Assembly (NCBI GenBank): GCA_036402155.1 | Contig: DASWTL010000078.1 | Span: 1 to 23,498 of the forward strand | Direction: 5' to 3' | Length of the DNA: 23,498 bases | DNA from: DASWTL01 sp036402155 | GTDB lineage: Bacteria > Bacteroidota > Bacteroidia > Sphingobacteriales > Sphingobacteriaceae | In this document: one piece after another, positions 8,470 through 15,168 of the stretch | How the letters are laid out: each line of letters starts with the position of its first letter | Numbering within the stretch: the stretch's first letter is position 1 | Program-made: the position numbers and the translations under genes | Notes under the pieces: generated by a model | The model's database searches: none | What the model was told of the DNA's origin: nothing | What the model saw: only the letters and a program-made list of their open reading frames with translations

Positions 8470-9368
8470 CTCTTTTCTGCTATTCTTAGTCTGGCGCTAC
8501 GCGCCCTGTTATTTTGTTCAATTTCTTCTTCAGATGCCGTTACAGACTTCCTGGTTATGGCTGTTAATGGCTTTACCGGATTTCCAAAAAAATCCTTGGT
8601 CACATCCCCTCTGAATTTTCCGGTATTGATATAATTCTTTACAAGTCGATCTTCAAGTGAATGATAGGACATCACCACCAGCCGACCACCCACCTTAAGA
8701 ATATCAGCAGCCTGCTCTAAAAACTCCTGCAAAGCGTCCAGTTCCTGGTTCACTTCAATCCGCAAACCCTGGAACACCTGAGCCATATATTTATTCTCTT
8801 TTCCGCGTGGGATAAGAGTTCGAATAACTTCTTTAAACTGAGAAACAGTTTCTATCGGCGCATTCAACCGCGCAGTTACAACAGTGCGGGCCAGGCTCTT
8901 AGCGTTCTTAATCTCACCATACATTCCGAATATCCGGTGAAGATCCTCTTCGCTATAGGTATTTAGTAGTTGTTTTGCCGTTATTGATGATGACTGATCC
9001 ATTCGCATATCCAGATCTGCATCAAAGCGGGTGGAGAAACCACGTTCAGGCTGGTCAAATTGATGTGAGGAAACGCCAAGATCCGCGAGGATACCATCTA
9101 CAGGCACGGCGTTATTCAGGCGGCAGTAATTTTTAAGATATCTGAAATTCTGATCGATGAAAGTCAGGCGATCGTCAGCAGGAATATTCCGTCTGGCGTC
9201 AGCATCCTGGTCAAAGGCCAAAAGGCGCCCCCCCGCACCTAAATGCTTAAGAATTTCTTTGGAATGTCCGCCGCCGCCAAAGGTAACATCAACATAAATA
9301 CCGTCACTTTTAATTGCCAGACCTTCAATACACTCACGAAGCATTACAGGAGTATGGTAATTAGTCAT
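8466..9368 (-). CDS. rsmH: RsmH (MraW), 16S rRNA C1402 N4-methyltransferase
   Basis: RsmH uses S-adenosylmethionine to methylate the N4 of C1402 in the ribosomal decoding centre. The 300-residue protein begins MTNYHTPVML and carries the SAM-binding motif VDVTFGGGGHSKEIL at about 27-41, then ADLGVSSHQFD near 100 and the RGFSTR...LDMRMD segment, all family signatures. I place the start at the ATG at 9368 rather than the preceding TTG (9371). It overlaps the mraZ stop by 8 bases, the close coupling usual for mraZ-rsmH. The last codons overlap the ftsL-like start. Confidence 0.97.
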   Translation of the reverse strand: MTNYHTPVMLRECIEGLAIKSDGIYVDVTFGGGGHSKEILKHLGAGGRLLAFDQDADARRNIPADDRLTFIDQNFRYLKNYCRLNNAVPVDGILADLGVSSHQFDQPERGFSTRFDADLDMRMDQSSSITAKQLLNTYSEEDLHRIFGMYGEIKNAKSLARTVVTARLNAPIETVSQFKEVIRTLIPRGKENKYMAQVFQGLRIEVNQELDALQEFLEQAADILKVGGRLVVMSYHSLEDRLVKNYINTGKFRGDVTKDFFGNPVKPLTAITRKSVTASEEEIEQNNRARSARLRIAEKR

Positions 9369-9825
9369 CAACCCTCCTTCCTGCTCCGCCCATCACCTCT
9401 TCAGCAAGATTGGCAAAATTTTCGGGCTCATTATCTAACTGAGAGTCATAGGCATCTTTAGCCCAGACTTCTATTTTATTAAACTGACAGGACAAAACAA
9501 CTTCACCGTTTATACCTGCATAATCCAATAAAGATTTCGGCAACAACACACGGTTTGCTGCATCTAGCATAAGTTCGGTAGCACCGCGGGTAAAATAACG
9601 TATAAATTCCCGGGTTCTTTTTTCATATTGATTAAGCCTGCTTAAGTCATCTACTATTTTATCCCACTCCTTTTTGGTATAGATCACCAGATGCTTCTCA
9701 AACCCACGATTTATCACAAGCCCTTCCCTCTCAGCTTCCGGAAGCTGTTTCTTGAGGTTTGAAGGGATCATCATCCGCCCTTTCGCATCAAGCTTACAAT
9801 CAAATTCACCTAGAAAGTGGGACAT
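9361..9825 (-). CDS. mraZ: MraZ, AbrB-fold transcriptional regulator of the dcw cluster
   Basis: MraZ is a DNA-binding protein with two AbrB/SpoVT-like half-domains that in other bacteria represses its own operon by binding GTGG-type direct repeats. The 154-residue protein starts MSHFLGEFDCKLDAKGR. The first half-domain shows D-x-KGR-MMIP (about 12-21) and the second shows LDAANRVLLP (about 90-99), the duplicated signature. An in-frame extension to 9966 exists but would run through the promoter, the GTGG repeats and the pgk terminator, so I use the ATG at 9825. It is the first gene of the dcw transcription unit. Confidence 0.96.
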   Translation of the reverse strand: MSHFLGEFDCKLDAKGRMMIPSNLKKQLPEAEREGLVINRGFEKHLVIYTKKEWDKIVDDLSRLNQYEKRTREFIRYFTRGATELMLDAANRVLLPKSLLDYAGINGEVVLSCQFNKIEVWAKDAYDSQLDNEPENFANLAEEVMGGAGRRVDD

Positions 9826-9871
9826 CAGGTTTATGCACAGTTTATATCTAGAGTAAAAGTAAATACTTTTA

Positions 9872-9926
9872 CCACTTTTTACCACATATTCCCACAAAAA
9901 GTTTTCAACAAGATGATTTTCCCCAC
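9872..9926 (-). promoter_or_regulatory. Probable MraZ operator: GTGG direct repeats, 10-bp period
   Basis: Read on the minus strand, GTGG occurs at 9895-9892, 9885-9882 and 9875-9872, exactly 10 bp apart (GTGGGAATAT, GTGGTAAAAA, GTGGTAAAAG). A fourth GTGGGG lies about three helical turns further upstream at 9926-9921. Tandem GTGG repeats with a 10-bp period match the MraZ boxes known from other phyla. The array sits 47-101 bases before the mraZ ATG. An inverted repeat GTAAAAGT-AAAT-ACTTTTAC (9853-9872) abuts its inner edge. Confidence 0.75.
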
Positions 9927-9934
9927 TCAGGCAT

Positions 9935-9962
9935 AAAAAAACCCTGCAGAATACCTGCAGGG
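9935..9962 (-). terminator. Rho-independent terminator of the gap-GNAT-pgk operon
   Basis: Perfect 8-bp stem CCCTGCAG (9942-9949) and CTGCAGGG (9955-9962) with a 5-base loop, followed on the minus strand by seven T residues (A7 at 9935-9941). It lies downstream of pgk and just upstream of the mraZ control region, so it should insulate the dcw cluster. Confidence 0.9.
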
Positions 9963-9988
9963 CCAAAGTATTATAAGGCGTTGTATGA

Positions 9989-10023
9989 TAGACCTATAGG
10001 GTTTCTAAAACCTTACAGGTCTA
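9989..10023 (-). other. Long imperfect hairpin directly after pgk
   Basis: Arms 9989-10004 and 10008-10023 are 16 bases each, with 14 Watson-Crick pairs, one G-U and one A-C in the minus-strand RNA, and a 3-base loop. It begins 3 bases after the pgk stop and has no T tract of its own. The true terminator follows at 9935-9962. A role in 3'-end stability is only a guess. Confidence 0.7.
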
Positions 10024-10025
10024 TA

Positions 10026-11216
10026 TTAGTCATTAATTGCTTTTACTCCGGGCAATTCTTTTCCTTCCATATATTCAAGCAGGGCTCCTCCCCCTGTAGA
10101 AACATAACTCACCTGATCTTCGAAACCAAACTTGGAAACTGCAGCTGCCGAATCGCCACCTCCTATTAATGAAAAGGCGCCATTCCGGGTAGCTTCAGCA
10201 ACAGCCTCAGCAACAGATCTGGTTCCTTTTTCAAATTTTTCCATCTCAAATACCCCCATCGGACCATTCCACAATATGGTATTTGAATGCTTTATAACTG
10301 CTATAAATTCCTCTATACTCTCGGGACCAATATCCAGTCCCATCCATCCATCCGGAATGGCGTTATTCTGCGCGGTGTTTGTATTGGCATCTTTGGAAAA
10401 ATTATCAGCAACAATGGAATCTGAAGGAAGCAGTAATTTTACCCCCTTTTCTTTAGCTTTAACAACAAGTTCTGCAGCCAGCTCAAGCTTATCATCTTCA
10501 ACCAGCGATTTACCTATATTTCCTCCTGCCGCTTTGGCAAATGTATAGGCCATTCCGCCGCCAATAATAAGATTATCAACCTTATCCAGTAATCGTTCGA
10601 TCAAAAGTATTTTATCGGAAACTTTTGCTCCACCCATAATTGCCGTAAATGGCCGCTCAGGGTTATTTAAAACTTTTTCAGCATTTTCAAGTTCTCCGGC
10701 CATTAAATAACCAAAATACTTTGCATCAGGAAAGAATTTAGCAATAACAGCCGTAGATGCATGTGCCCGGTGAGCCGTTCCGAATGCATCATTTACATAC
10801 ACATCCCCCAATTGGGCCAGTTTTTTAGCAAACTCTTCATCCCCTTTTTCTTCTTCCTTATAAAAACGAAGGTTTTCGAGCAGAAGCACCTGACCTGGTT
10901 TTAGTTCCGATGCAAGCTTTTTAGCGTCTTCGCCAATACAATCAGCAGCGAACTGCACATCAGTACCTAAAACCGCTGTGAGATGCTTTACAATATGTTT
11001 TAAAGAGTATTTATCTGTTGGCCCTTCTTTCGGCCTGCCCAAATGAGACATTAAAATTACCGAGCCACCGTCGCCTAATATTTTTTTTATCGTAGGCAGT
11101 GCACCCTGTATCCTGTTATCATCAGTAATATTAAATTCTGCATCAAGAGGAACATTAAAATCCACCCTGATAAGGGCCTTTTTACCAGAAAAATTAAATT
11201 GATCTATAGTTTTCAT
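10026..11216 (-). CDS. pgk: Phosphoglycerate kinase
   Basis: PGK converts 1,3-bisphosphoglycerate and ADP to 3-phosphoglycerate and ATP in cytoplasmic glycolysis. The 396-residue length is standard. Conserved elements are LIRVDFNVPLD (about 15-25), SHLGRPK (about 57-63, substrate binding), ENLRFY (about 114-119), GGAKVSDK (about 195-202), WNGPMGVFE (about 314-322) and the nucleotide-loop segment GGGDSAAAV (about 352-360). It is the last gene after gap and a GNAT gene, 25 bases from the latter, and is followed by two hairpins. No separate promoter is evident. Confidence 0.98.
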   Translation of the reverse strand: MKTIDQFNFSGKKALIRVDFNVPLDAEFNITDDNRIQGALPTIKKILGDGGSVILMSHLGRPKEGPTDKYSLKHIVKHLTAVLGTDVQFAADCIGEDAKKLASELKPGQVLLLENLRFYKEEEKGDEEFAKKLAQLGDVYVNDAFGTAHRAHASTAVIAKFFPDAKYFGYLMAGELENAEKVLNNPERPFTAIMGGAKVSDKILLIERLLDKVDNLIIGGGMAYTFAKAAGGNIGKSLVEDDKLELAAELVVKAKEKGVKLLLPSDSIVADNFSKDANTNTAQNNAIPDGWMGLDIGPESIEEFIAVIKHSNTILWNGPMGVFEMEKFEKGTRSVAEAVAEATRNGAFSLIGGGDSAAAVSKFGFEDQVSYVSTGGGALLEYMEGKELPGVKAIND

Positions 11217-11241
11217 AATTTTTAGCTCTTAATATTCTCAA

Positions 11242-11673
11242 TTAACCGATCTTCAGATACATCTGACGATGGGCGCCAATATCTTCGAGAATAAATTCAT
11301 CTGAAATAAACTCAAAGCCGATACTTAAATAGAATTGATAAGCAACTTTTCTGGCATTGCACCAGATGTAATTTGCTTTCAGGCCACGAAGATAAACGAT
11401 TCCAAAATTTAATACCTGATTTCCGGCACCTAAATTTCTAAAATCAGGGTGAGTAGCCATTCCGCGCAAACGGTAACCCGTTCCCGGAAAGTCGGGGTGT
11501 GACTGCTTATGAAAGGTAGCCACGCTTATTAACTGCTGAAGTCTGAAATCTCCAAGATGGAAAGTGTCCGGATCATTATCACCTTCAATATAACACTCCT
11601 CAAACGGTTTTCCTTCACGTAAAACCAGGCTTCTCAAAAGTAATGTTTGTGTAGTATCTATAAATTTTATCAT
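11242..11673 (-). CDS. GNAT-family N-acetyltransferase
   Basis: This 143-residue protein has the GNAT fold signature. Motif A is GMATHPDFRNLGAG, with the acetyl-CoA pyrophosphate loop R-N-L-G-A-G at 79-84. It is followed by an IWCNARKVAYQFYLSIGF segment (motif B, about 105-122), where an aromatic side chain follows a helix as in most family members. The substrate cannot be deduced. It lies between gap (37 bases) and pgk (25 bases) on the same strand, so it is probably co-transcribed with two glycolytic genes. It could acetylate a small molecule or a protein. Any link to glycolysis rests only on position. Confidence 0.85.
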   Translation of the reverse strand: MIKFIDTTQTLLLRSLVLREGKPFEECYIEGDNDPDTFHLGDFRLQQLISVATFHKQSHPDFPGTGYRLRGMATHPDFRNLGAGNQVLNFGIVYLRGLKANYIWCNARKVAYQFYLSIGFEFISDEFILEDIGAHRQMYLKIG

Positions 11674-11710
11674 ACCGACATCAATGCAAACCGCTAAACA
11701 GTAAAGGGCT

Positions 11711-12706
11711 TTATCTTAATTTAGAAATTTTTTCCACCAGGTCTGCCAGCCGACTGGAGTAACCCATTTCATTATCGTACCAGCCCACCACTTTTACTAA
11801 ACCACCTACTATGGATGTCAGTTTTGAATCAAAAACACAGGAATGTGTATTCCCAAGGATATCTACTGAAACAATGGGATCAGAGGTGTATTCCAAAATT
11901 CCTTTTAAAAACCCTTCCGACGCCGCTTTAAAAGCGGCATTGATCGCATCAATTTCCGGTTGTTTTTTCAGGATACAGGTAAAGTCAGTTAACGACCCAT
12001 TTAATACAGGAACACGTATTCCGGCTCCTCCAAGTTTACCTTCAAGTTGAGGAAAAATAGTTGTAATTGCCTTTGCTGCACCGGTTGATGTTGGAATAAT
12101 TGATGCCGAAGCTGCCCGGGCTCTCCTCAGATCCTTATGTGGTGCATCATGGAGATTTTGATCGCCTGTCATGGAATGTACTGTGGTGATATACCCATCT
12201 ACAATACCCCAATGATCATCCAGTATCTTGACCATAGGAGCCACGTTATTGGTTGTACATGATGCATTCGATAGCACCGGAGCAGAAAGATCAATCAGAT
12301 GATCATTAACTCCCAGAACAACTGTAGGAACTTCCTTGTCGGATGACGGCGCTGAAATAATTACCTGTTTCGCTCCCGCTTTAAGATGAAGTGCTGCAAG
12401 ATCCTTAGTAATAAACTTCCCGGTAGACTCTATTACCAGGTCAATATCCAGTTCCTTCCATGGTAGTTTTGAAGGATCCTTTTCAGCATACACAGGAATC
12501 TTTTCACCATTCACTAACAGATCCTGGCCTTCGGCAGAAACTATACCTTTAAATTTTCCGTGTACAGAATCATACTTGAATAAATGTGCGAGAGTGGCAG
12601 GATCCGTTACATCATTTATTGCAACAACCTGAATACCAGTCTTTACAAGCAAACTACGCAAACATATACGCCCAATGCGGCCAAAGCCATTTATTGCAAT
12701 TCTCAT
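11711..12706 (-). CDS. gap: Type I glyceraldehyde-3-phosphate dehydrogenase
   Basis: GAPDH oxidises glyceraldehyde-3-phosphate to 1,3-bisphosphoglycerate with NAD and phosphate. The 331 residues contain the NAD-binding start INGFGRIGR (5-13), Asp32 at the end of the second strand (which favours NAD over NADP), catalytic Cys150 in SNASCTTN, His177, and the terminal WYDNEMGYSSR. The residue four after the catalytic Cys is Asn154; most GAPDHs have a second Cys there (CTTNC), so this copy reads CTTNN. That second Cys is not essential for catalysis. It is the first gene of the gap-GNAT-pgk unit, with a candidate promoter immediately upstream. Confidence 0.97.
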   Translation of the reverse strand: MRIAINGFGRIGRICLRSLLVKTGIQVVAINDVTDPATLAHLFKYDSVHGKFKGIVSAEGQDLLVNGEKIPVYAEKDPSKLPWKELDIDLVIESTGKFITKDLAALHLKAGAKQVIISAPSSDKEVPTVVLGVNDHLIDLSAPVLSNASCTTNNVAPMVKILDDHWGIVDGYITTVHSMTGDQNLHDAPHKDLRRARAASASIIPTSTGAAKAITTIFPQLEGKLGGAGIRVPVLNGSLTDFTCILKKQPEIDAINAAFKAASEGFLKGILEYTSDPIVSVDILGNTHSCVFDSKLTSIVGGLVKVVGWYDNEMGYSSRLADLVEKISKLR

Positions 12707-12722
12707 AATTAAAACCTGGTGC

Positions 12723-12730
12723 CAAAGTTA
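12723..12730 (-). promoter_or_regulatory. Candidate -7 element for gap
   Basis: Minus strand TAACTTTG matches the Bacteroidota -7 consensus TAnnTTTG, with a T-rich -33 region ending in TTTTTTG 15 bases upstream. This spacing to the TTG is shorter than usual. The implied leader is only about 10 bases, so the call is tentative. Confidence 0.4.
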
Positions 12731-12767
12731 GAGGTTAAAGCGGGTCAAAAAACATTTTTCAATTATT

Positions 12768-12798
12768 TTTGACAGAACCCTATCAATTTCTATTTTTG
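12768..12798 (+). promoter_or_regulatory. Promoter of tRNA-Glu
   Basis: TTTG (12768-12771), 19 bases, then TATTTTTG (12791-12798) is a full match to the Bacteroidota sigma-70-type promoter (TTTG-N19-TAnnTTTG). The tRNA begins 16 bases further on, leaving room for a short 5' leader. Confidence 0.75.
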
Positions 12799-12814
12799 CA
12801 GCCGCCAGGAGCAT

Positions 12815-12886
12815 GGCCCGTTCGTCTAGGGGTTAGGACATCAGATTTTCATTCTGGCAACAGGGGTTCGATTCCCCTACGGGCTA
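12815..12886 (+). tRNA. tRNA-Glu (anticodon UUC)
   Basis: The 72-base sequence folds as a cloverleaf. The acceptor stem is GGCCCGT with ACGGGCT (G-U at the first pair), and the discriminator is A at 12886. The D arm contains TAGGGGTTAGGAC. The anticodon stem is TCAGA/TCTGG around loop TTTTCAT with anticodon TTC. The T arm is AGGGG-TTCGATT-CCCCT. The overall sequence closely parallels E. coli tRNA-Glu. The 3' CCA is not encoded (the discriminator A is followed by CTTA). Confidence 0.97.
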
Positions 12887-12920
12887 CTTAGTTAAATTAG
12901 GTTACTCCTCGTTTTAAATT

Positions 12921-12958
12921 AAAAGGGAAAAGCGTTAATGCCTCTTCCCTTTTCTTGT
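12921..12958 (+). terminator. Terminator after tRNA-Glu
   Basis: Perfect 9-bp stem AAAAGGGAA (12921-12929) with TTCCCTTTT (12945-12953), then CTTGTTTTT. It ends the tRNA transcript before the promoter of the toxin-antitoxin pair. Confidence 0.8.
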
Positions 12959-12983
12959 TTTTATCCGGCAGTTTTCTTTATTC

Positions 12984-13014
12984 TTGGATTTCAAAACCGA
13001 TATACGTATATTTG
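12984..13014 (+). promoter_or_regulatory. Promoter and palindromic operator candidate of the toxin-antitoxin pair
   Basis: TTG (12984-12986), 20 bases, then TATATTTG (13007-13014) fits the Bacteroidota promoter form. The perfect 12-bp palindrome ATATACGTATAT (13000-13011) overlaps the -7 element, as expected of an operator for an autoregulating ribbon-helix-helix antitoxin. The ATG at 13035 lies 20 bases after the -7 element. Confidence 0.7.
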
Positions 13015-13034
13015 GTTTTAAAAATACACGTGCT

Positions 13035-13280
13035 ATGACTACAAAACTTACATTGACGATGGAGGACAAAGTAATTGATTCCGCCAAGAAATATGCCCGT
13101 CAGAAAGGGAAAAGTCTATCAGACATTGTAGAAAATTATTTAAAGTCTATCACTACCCAGGAGAAAGCCACACCCTCATTATCTCCCAAAGTAACTAAGT
13201 TAATGGGGGTAATTAAATTACCAAAGGATTTTGATTACAAAAAGGAACTTGGTGCCGAACTAGCTAAGAAATACAGATAG
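13035..13280 (+). CDS. Ribbon-helix-helix-type antitoxin (DUF6364-like)
   Basis: This 81-residue basic protein has the pattern of a ribbon-helix-helix DNA-binding antitoxin: a short N-terminal strand TKLTLTM (3-9), then two helices (about 11-22 and 26-38) with the turn QKGKSLSDIVENYL. The C-terminal half (PKVTKLMGVIKLPKDFDYKK) would be the toxin-wrapping part. It resembles the antitoxins paired with PIN toxins in Bacteroidota. A longer reading from 12984 would begin inside the -33 element, so I use the ATG at 13035. The toxin gene starts 4 bases after the stop. It probably represses its own promoter through the palindrome at 13000-13011. Confidence 0.85.
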   Translation: MTTKLTLTMEDKVIDSAKKYARQKGKSLSDIVENYLKSITTQEKATPSLSPKVTKLMGVIKLPKDFDYKKELGAELAKKYR

Positions 13281-13284
13281 CCCA

Positions 13285-13713
13285 ATGAAGTATATTTTTA
13301 TGGATACCAATGTTGTCATTGACTTTTTAGCAGACAGACAGCCATTTGCTTTGGACGCAGCTAGACTTTTTAACCTTGCGATTGATCATAAAGCCACTAT
13401 CTATATTTCAGCAGTTTCATACAACAACATATATTATATACTTCGGCAATCTCTAACTAATAACGCCACTATAAAATTATTGAAAGAGTTGGCAGAAATG
13501 ACAGAAATAACTGATGTGACAGATGAAATCATCCGCCAATCTTTGAAAACAGACTTTAAGGACTATGAAGATGCAATTCAATATTATTGCGCACTTAGCC
13601 GATCCAAAGTTGATTTTATTGTTACACGTAATACCAAGGATTTTAAGAAAAGTATTTTGCCCGTGTTAACTCCGGCAGAAGCAGTGGCCTCTCTAAATAT
13701 TGATATCATCTAA
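13285..13713 (+). CDS. PIN-domain ribonuclease toxin (VapC-like)
   Basis: PIN-domain toxins are Mg-dependent RNases that inhibit translation unless held by their antitoxin. The 142-residue protein starts with the diagnostic strand MKYIFMDTNVVIDFL, where Asp7 and Asn9 belong to the active site. Further acidic residues lie at D93, E95 and D96, and TRNTKDF (114-120) forms the last conserved strand. The usual mid-domain glutamate near residue 45 is not obvious; the corresponding segment reads AVSYNNIYYI, as in the PIN_3-like subgroup as far as I recall. It sits 4 bases after the antitoxin, with which it is surely co-transcribed. The RNA target cannot be predicted. Confidence 0.88.
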   Translation: MKYIFMDTNVVIDFLADRQPFALDAARLFNLAIDHKATIYISAVSYNNIYYILRQSLTNNATIKLLKELAEMTEITDVTDEIIRQSLKTDFKDYEDAIQYYCALSRSKVDFIVTRNTKDFKKSILPVLTPAEAVASLNIDII

Positions 13714-13838
13714 AAGTAAACAATAATTATTTATATACAGCAAGGAGCTACTTCCGAGCCGAATAAAGCTAATACCTGGTTAACCCTATCCATACGGAGT
13801 GTTGTTTTCCCTTGCTCCAGCTCTCTGCATCTACTTTC

Positions 13839-14773
13839 CTATGATATCACTATAACTTTTGACAAATCCACCACCCATAGACCCTTAAGTCCGGCATAAG
13901 TTAGCTTATCCATCCTTGCCCCGTCAAAGCAGACGGTTTTGAAAGCCCGGTAAGATTTGTTTGTCACGGAAAAAGGCAGATGGAAGGACACGTTCTTTAG
14001 TGTCGCTCCTGCAAATGATACATCATTTAACGCAGATCTGTCAAACTGGACTCCGACGAAAGTATGGCCGTCAAAACACATTCCTCTAAGGTCGGAATAT
14101 TTGAAATCCACCCCGGTAAAGGTGCAGTTCTCAAAGATTGTTTTCCTAAGGTCAGTCATAGTTAACTTCACGTTAGTCAGTGCCACATCTGTAAATTTTG
14201 TTCCGGCAAGTGACGACTTATTGAAATCGGTACGTATAAGAACGGATTCATGGAAGCTCGCATGGTGATGGAAAAGGTACAATCTGTCAGGTTTGCACCA
14301 TCAAATTTGGCTTCACGTACATCACTGACCTCAAACAAGCTTCCTGTAAGGTCGGCATCTGTAAAGTCGGCTCTGCACAACAAGCTATCTTTGAACTTTC
14401 CTTTATGCAAAACAGTACCCTCGAAGTCGCTCTCTTGCATGTTAACCGCAGTAAGGTTTATCGGCAGGTGAGACTCCTCCTGGCTTGTAACCTCATGCTC
14501 AGTTCGTTCAATGCTGTGAATATTGTCTACAGGCGTCTTTAAAGCCGTTTCGTTGTCACGGGATTGAAAACTCTCCGAAAAATAGTTCAAGTCAACGCCG
14601 AGAATTTCCGCCAGCCTGTTAAAAGTAACGATGTCAGGACTGGATTCTCCCCGTTCCCATTTTCCAACTGCTTGAGGGCTGATAAATAAAAGTCCGGCAA
14701 GTTGCGCTTGAGACATATTTATTTTCTTTCGTGCTTCGGCAATTTTGTTGCCGATAATTTTAGTATCTAACAT
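13839..14773 (-). pseudogene. XRE-type HTH plus pentapeptide-repeat protein, interrupted by a frameshift
   Basis: Two overlapping minus-strand reading frames form one gene. The first (14773 to 14177) encodes an XRE helix-turn-helix at about 8-62 (QAQLAGLLFISPQAVGKWE), a linker, then pentapeptide repeats such as ADFTDADLTG and AKFDGANLTD. After DCTF near 14274 the repeat pattern stops and a frame-alien tail follows. The second frame (14282 to 13839) resumes the pattern at once (ASFHE, SVLIR, TDFNK, SSLAG, TKFTD) and continues for about 140 residues. Dropping five bases near 14268-14272 restores an unbroken five-residue register. An assembly error is possible. If real, the product is an HTH protein with only about four to six repeats. 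Pentapeptide repeats form right-handed beta-helices, some of which mimic DNA. Confidence 0.8.
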
Positions 14774-14804
14774 AACCTATCTTCCTATTTGTTTTTTGAC
14801 ACTC

Positions 14805-14812
14805 CAAAGGTA
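14805..14812 (-). promoter_or_regulatory. Candidate -7 element of the HTH-pentapeptide gene
   Basis: Minus strand TACCTTTG fits TAnnTTTG and lies 31 bases before the ATG at 14773. No convincing TTG is seen at the usual distance, which would fit an activated promoter. Confidence 0.4.
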
Positions 14813-14848
14813 TAGGCTGTTTTTTCCAACCGAGAAAAAATATAAACA

Positions 14849-14880
14849 CTTATAGTTGCAATTTCACTACTTATAGTTGT
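14849..14880. promoter_or_regulatory. Pair of 11-bp direct repeats, candidate operator
   Basis: ACTTATAGTTG occurs at 14849-14859 and again at 14870-14880, 21 bp apart, that is two helical turns. Each copy contains the imperfect dyad ACT-TAT-AGT. They lie about 40-70 bases upstream of the candidate -7 element of the HTH gene. Confidence 0.5.
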
Positions 14881-15138
14881 ATTTGCCAATTTTAAGTAGT
14901 GTATATCGACTTCCAACTGCCCGAAACGAAACTCAATATACCCGGTAAGATGCAAAGCTTCCCACATGCAGAGGTTTCAAGTCAATACTCATAATTCTCC
15001 TATAGTGTACTGAAAACATATCTGATTAGTTACAAAACGGCGATTTCACCAACACATTTAATTGATAGGTTGATACTAAATGCTTAGTCTGACCTTACTT
15101 CTTCAGCATACAGACTCAATGAAATATAAAAAAGCACC

Positions 15139-15146
15139 TATCTTTG
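15139..15146 (+). promoter_or_regulatory. Candidate -7 element of efp
   Basis: TATCTTTG fits TAnnTTTG and stands 22 bases before the efp ATG. The -33 region is not recognisable. A 6-bp stem AGTCTG/CAGACT lies upstream at about 15086-15116. Confidence 0.4.
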
Positions 15147-15168
15147 GGCTCAAATTTTACAATATTAT

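Noticed and set aside
9826..9966. N-terminal extension of MraZ by 47 residues
   Set aside because: The extension crosses the pgk terminator and the GTGG repeats, and MraZ proteins begin at the MSHFLGEF segment.
10132..10548. Plus-strand open reading frame of 138 codons inside pgk
   Set aside because: Antisense shadow of a well-conserved gene, with serine/alanine-rich sequence and no upstream signals.
12707..12727. TTGGCACC on the minus strand upstream of gap, resembling a sigma-54 -24 element
   Set aside because: No GC or TTG at the correct 12-base distance, and the site lies only about 10 bases before the start codon. It overlaps a better sigma-70-type -7 element.
13740..13820. Inverted heptamer AGCAAGG / CCTTGCT between the PIN gene and the pentapeptide gene
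   Set aside because: Arms are short and about 65 bases apart with no T tract; chance occurrence is likely.
14785..14967. Open reading frame of 60 codons on the minus strand upstream of the HTH gene
   Set aside because: It runs through the paired ACTTATAGTTG repeats and the -7 element, and its protein has no recognisable pattern. It is more likely the control region.
12815..14980. Genomic island integrated at tRNA-Glu
   Set aside because: A toxin-antitoxin pair and an HTH gene follow the tRNA, but there is no integrase and no repeat of the tRNA 3' end in the window.
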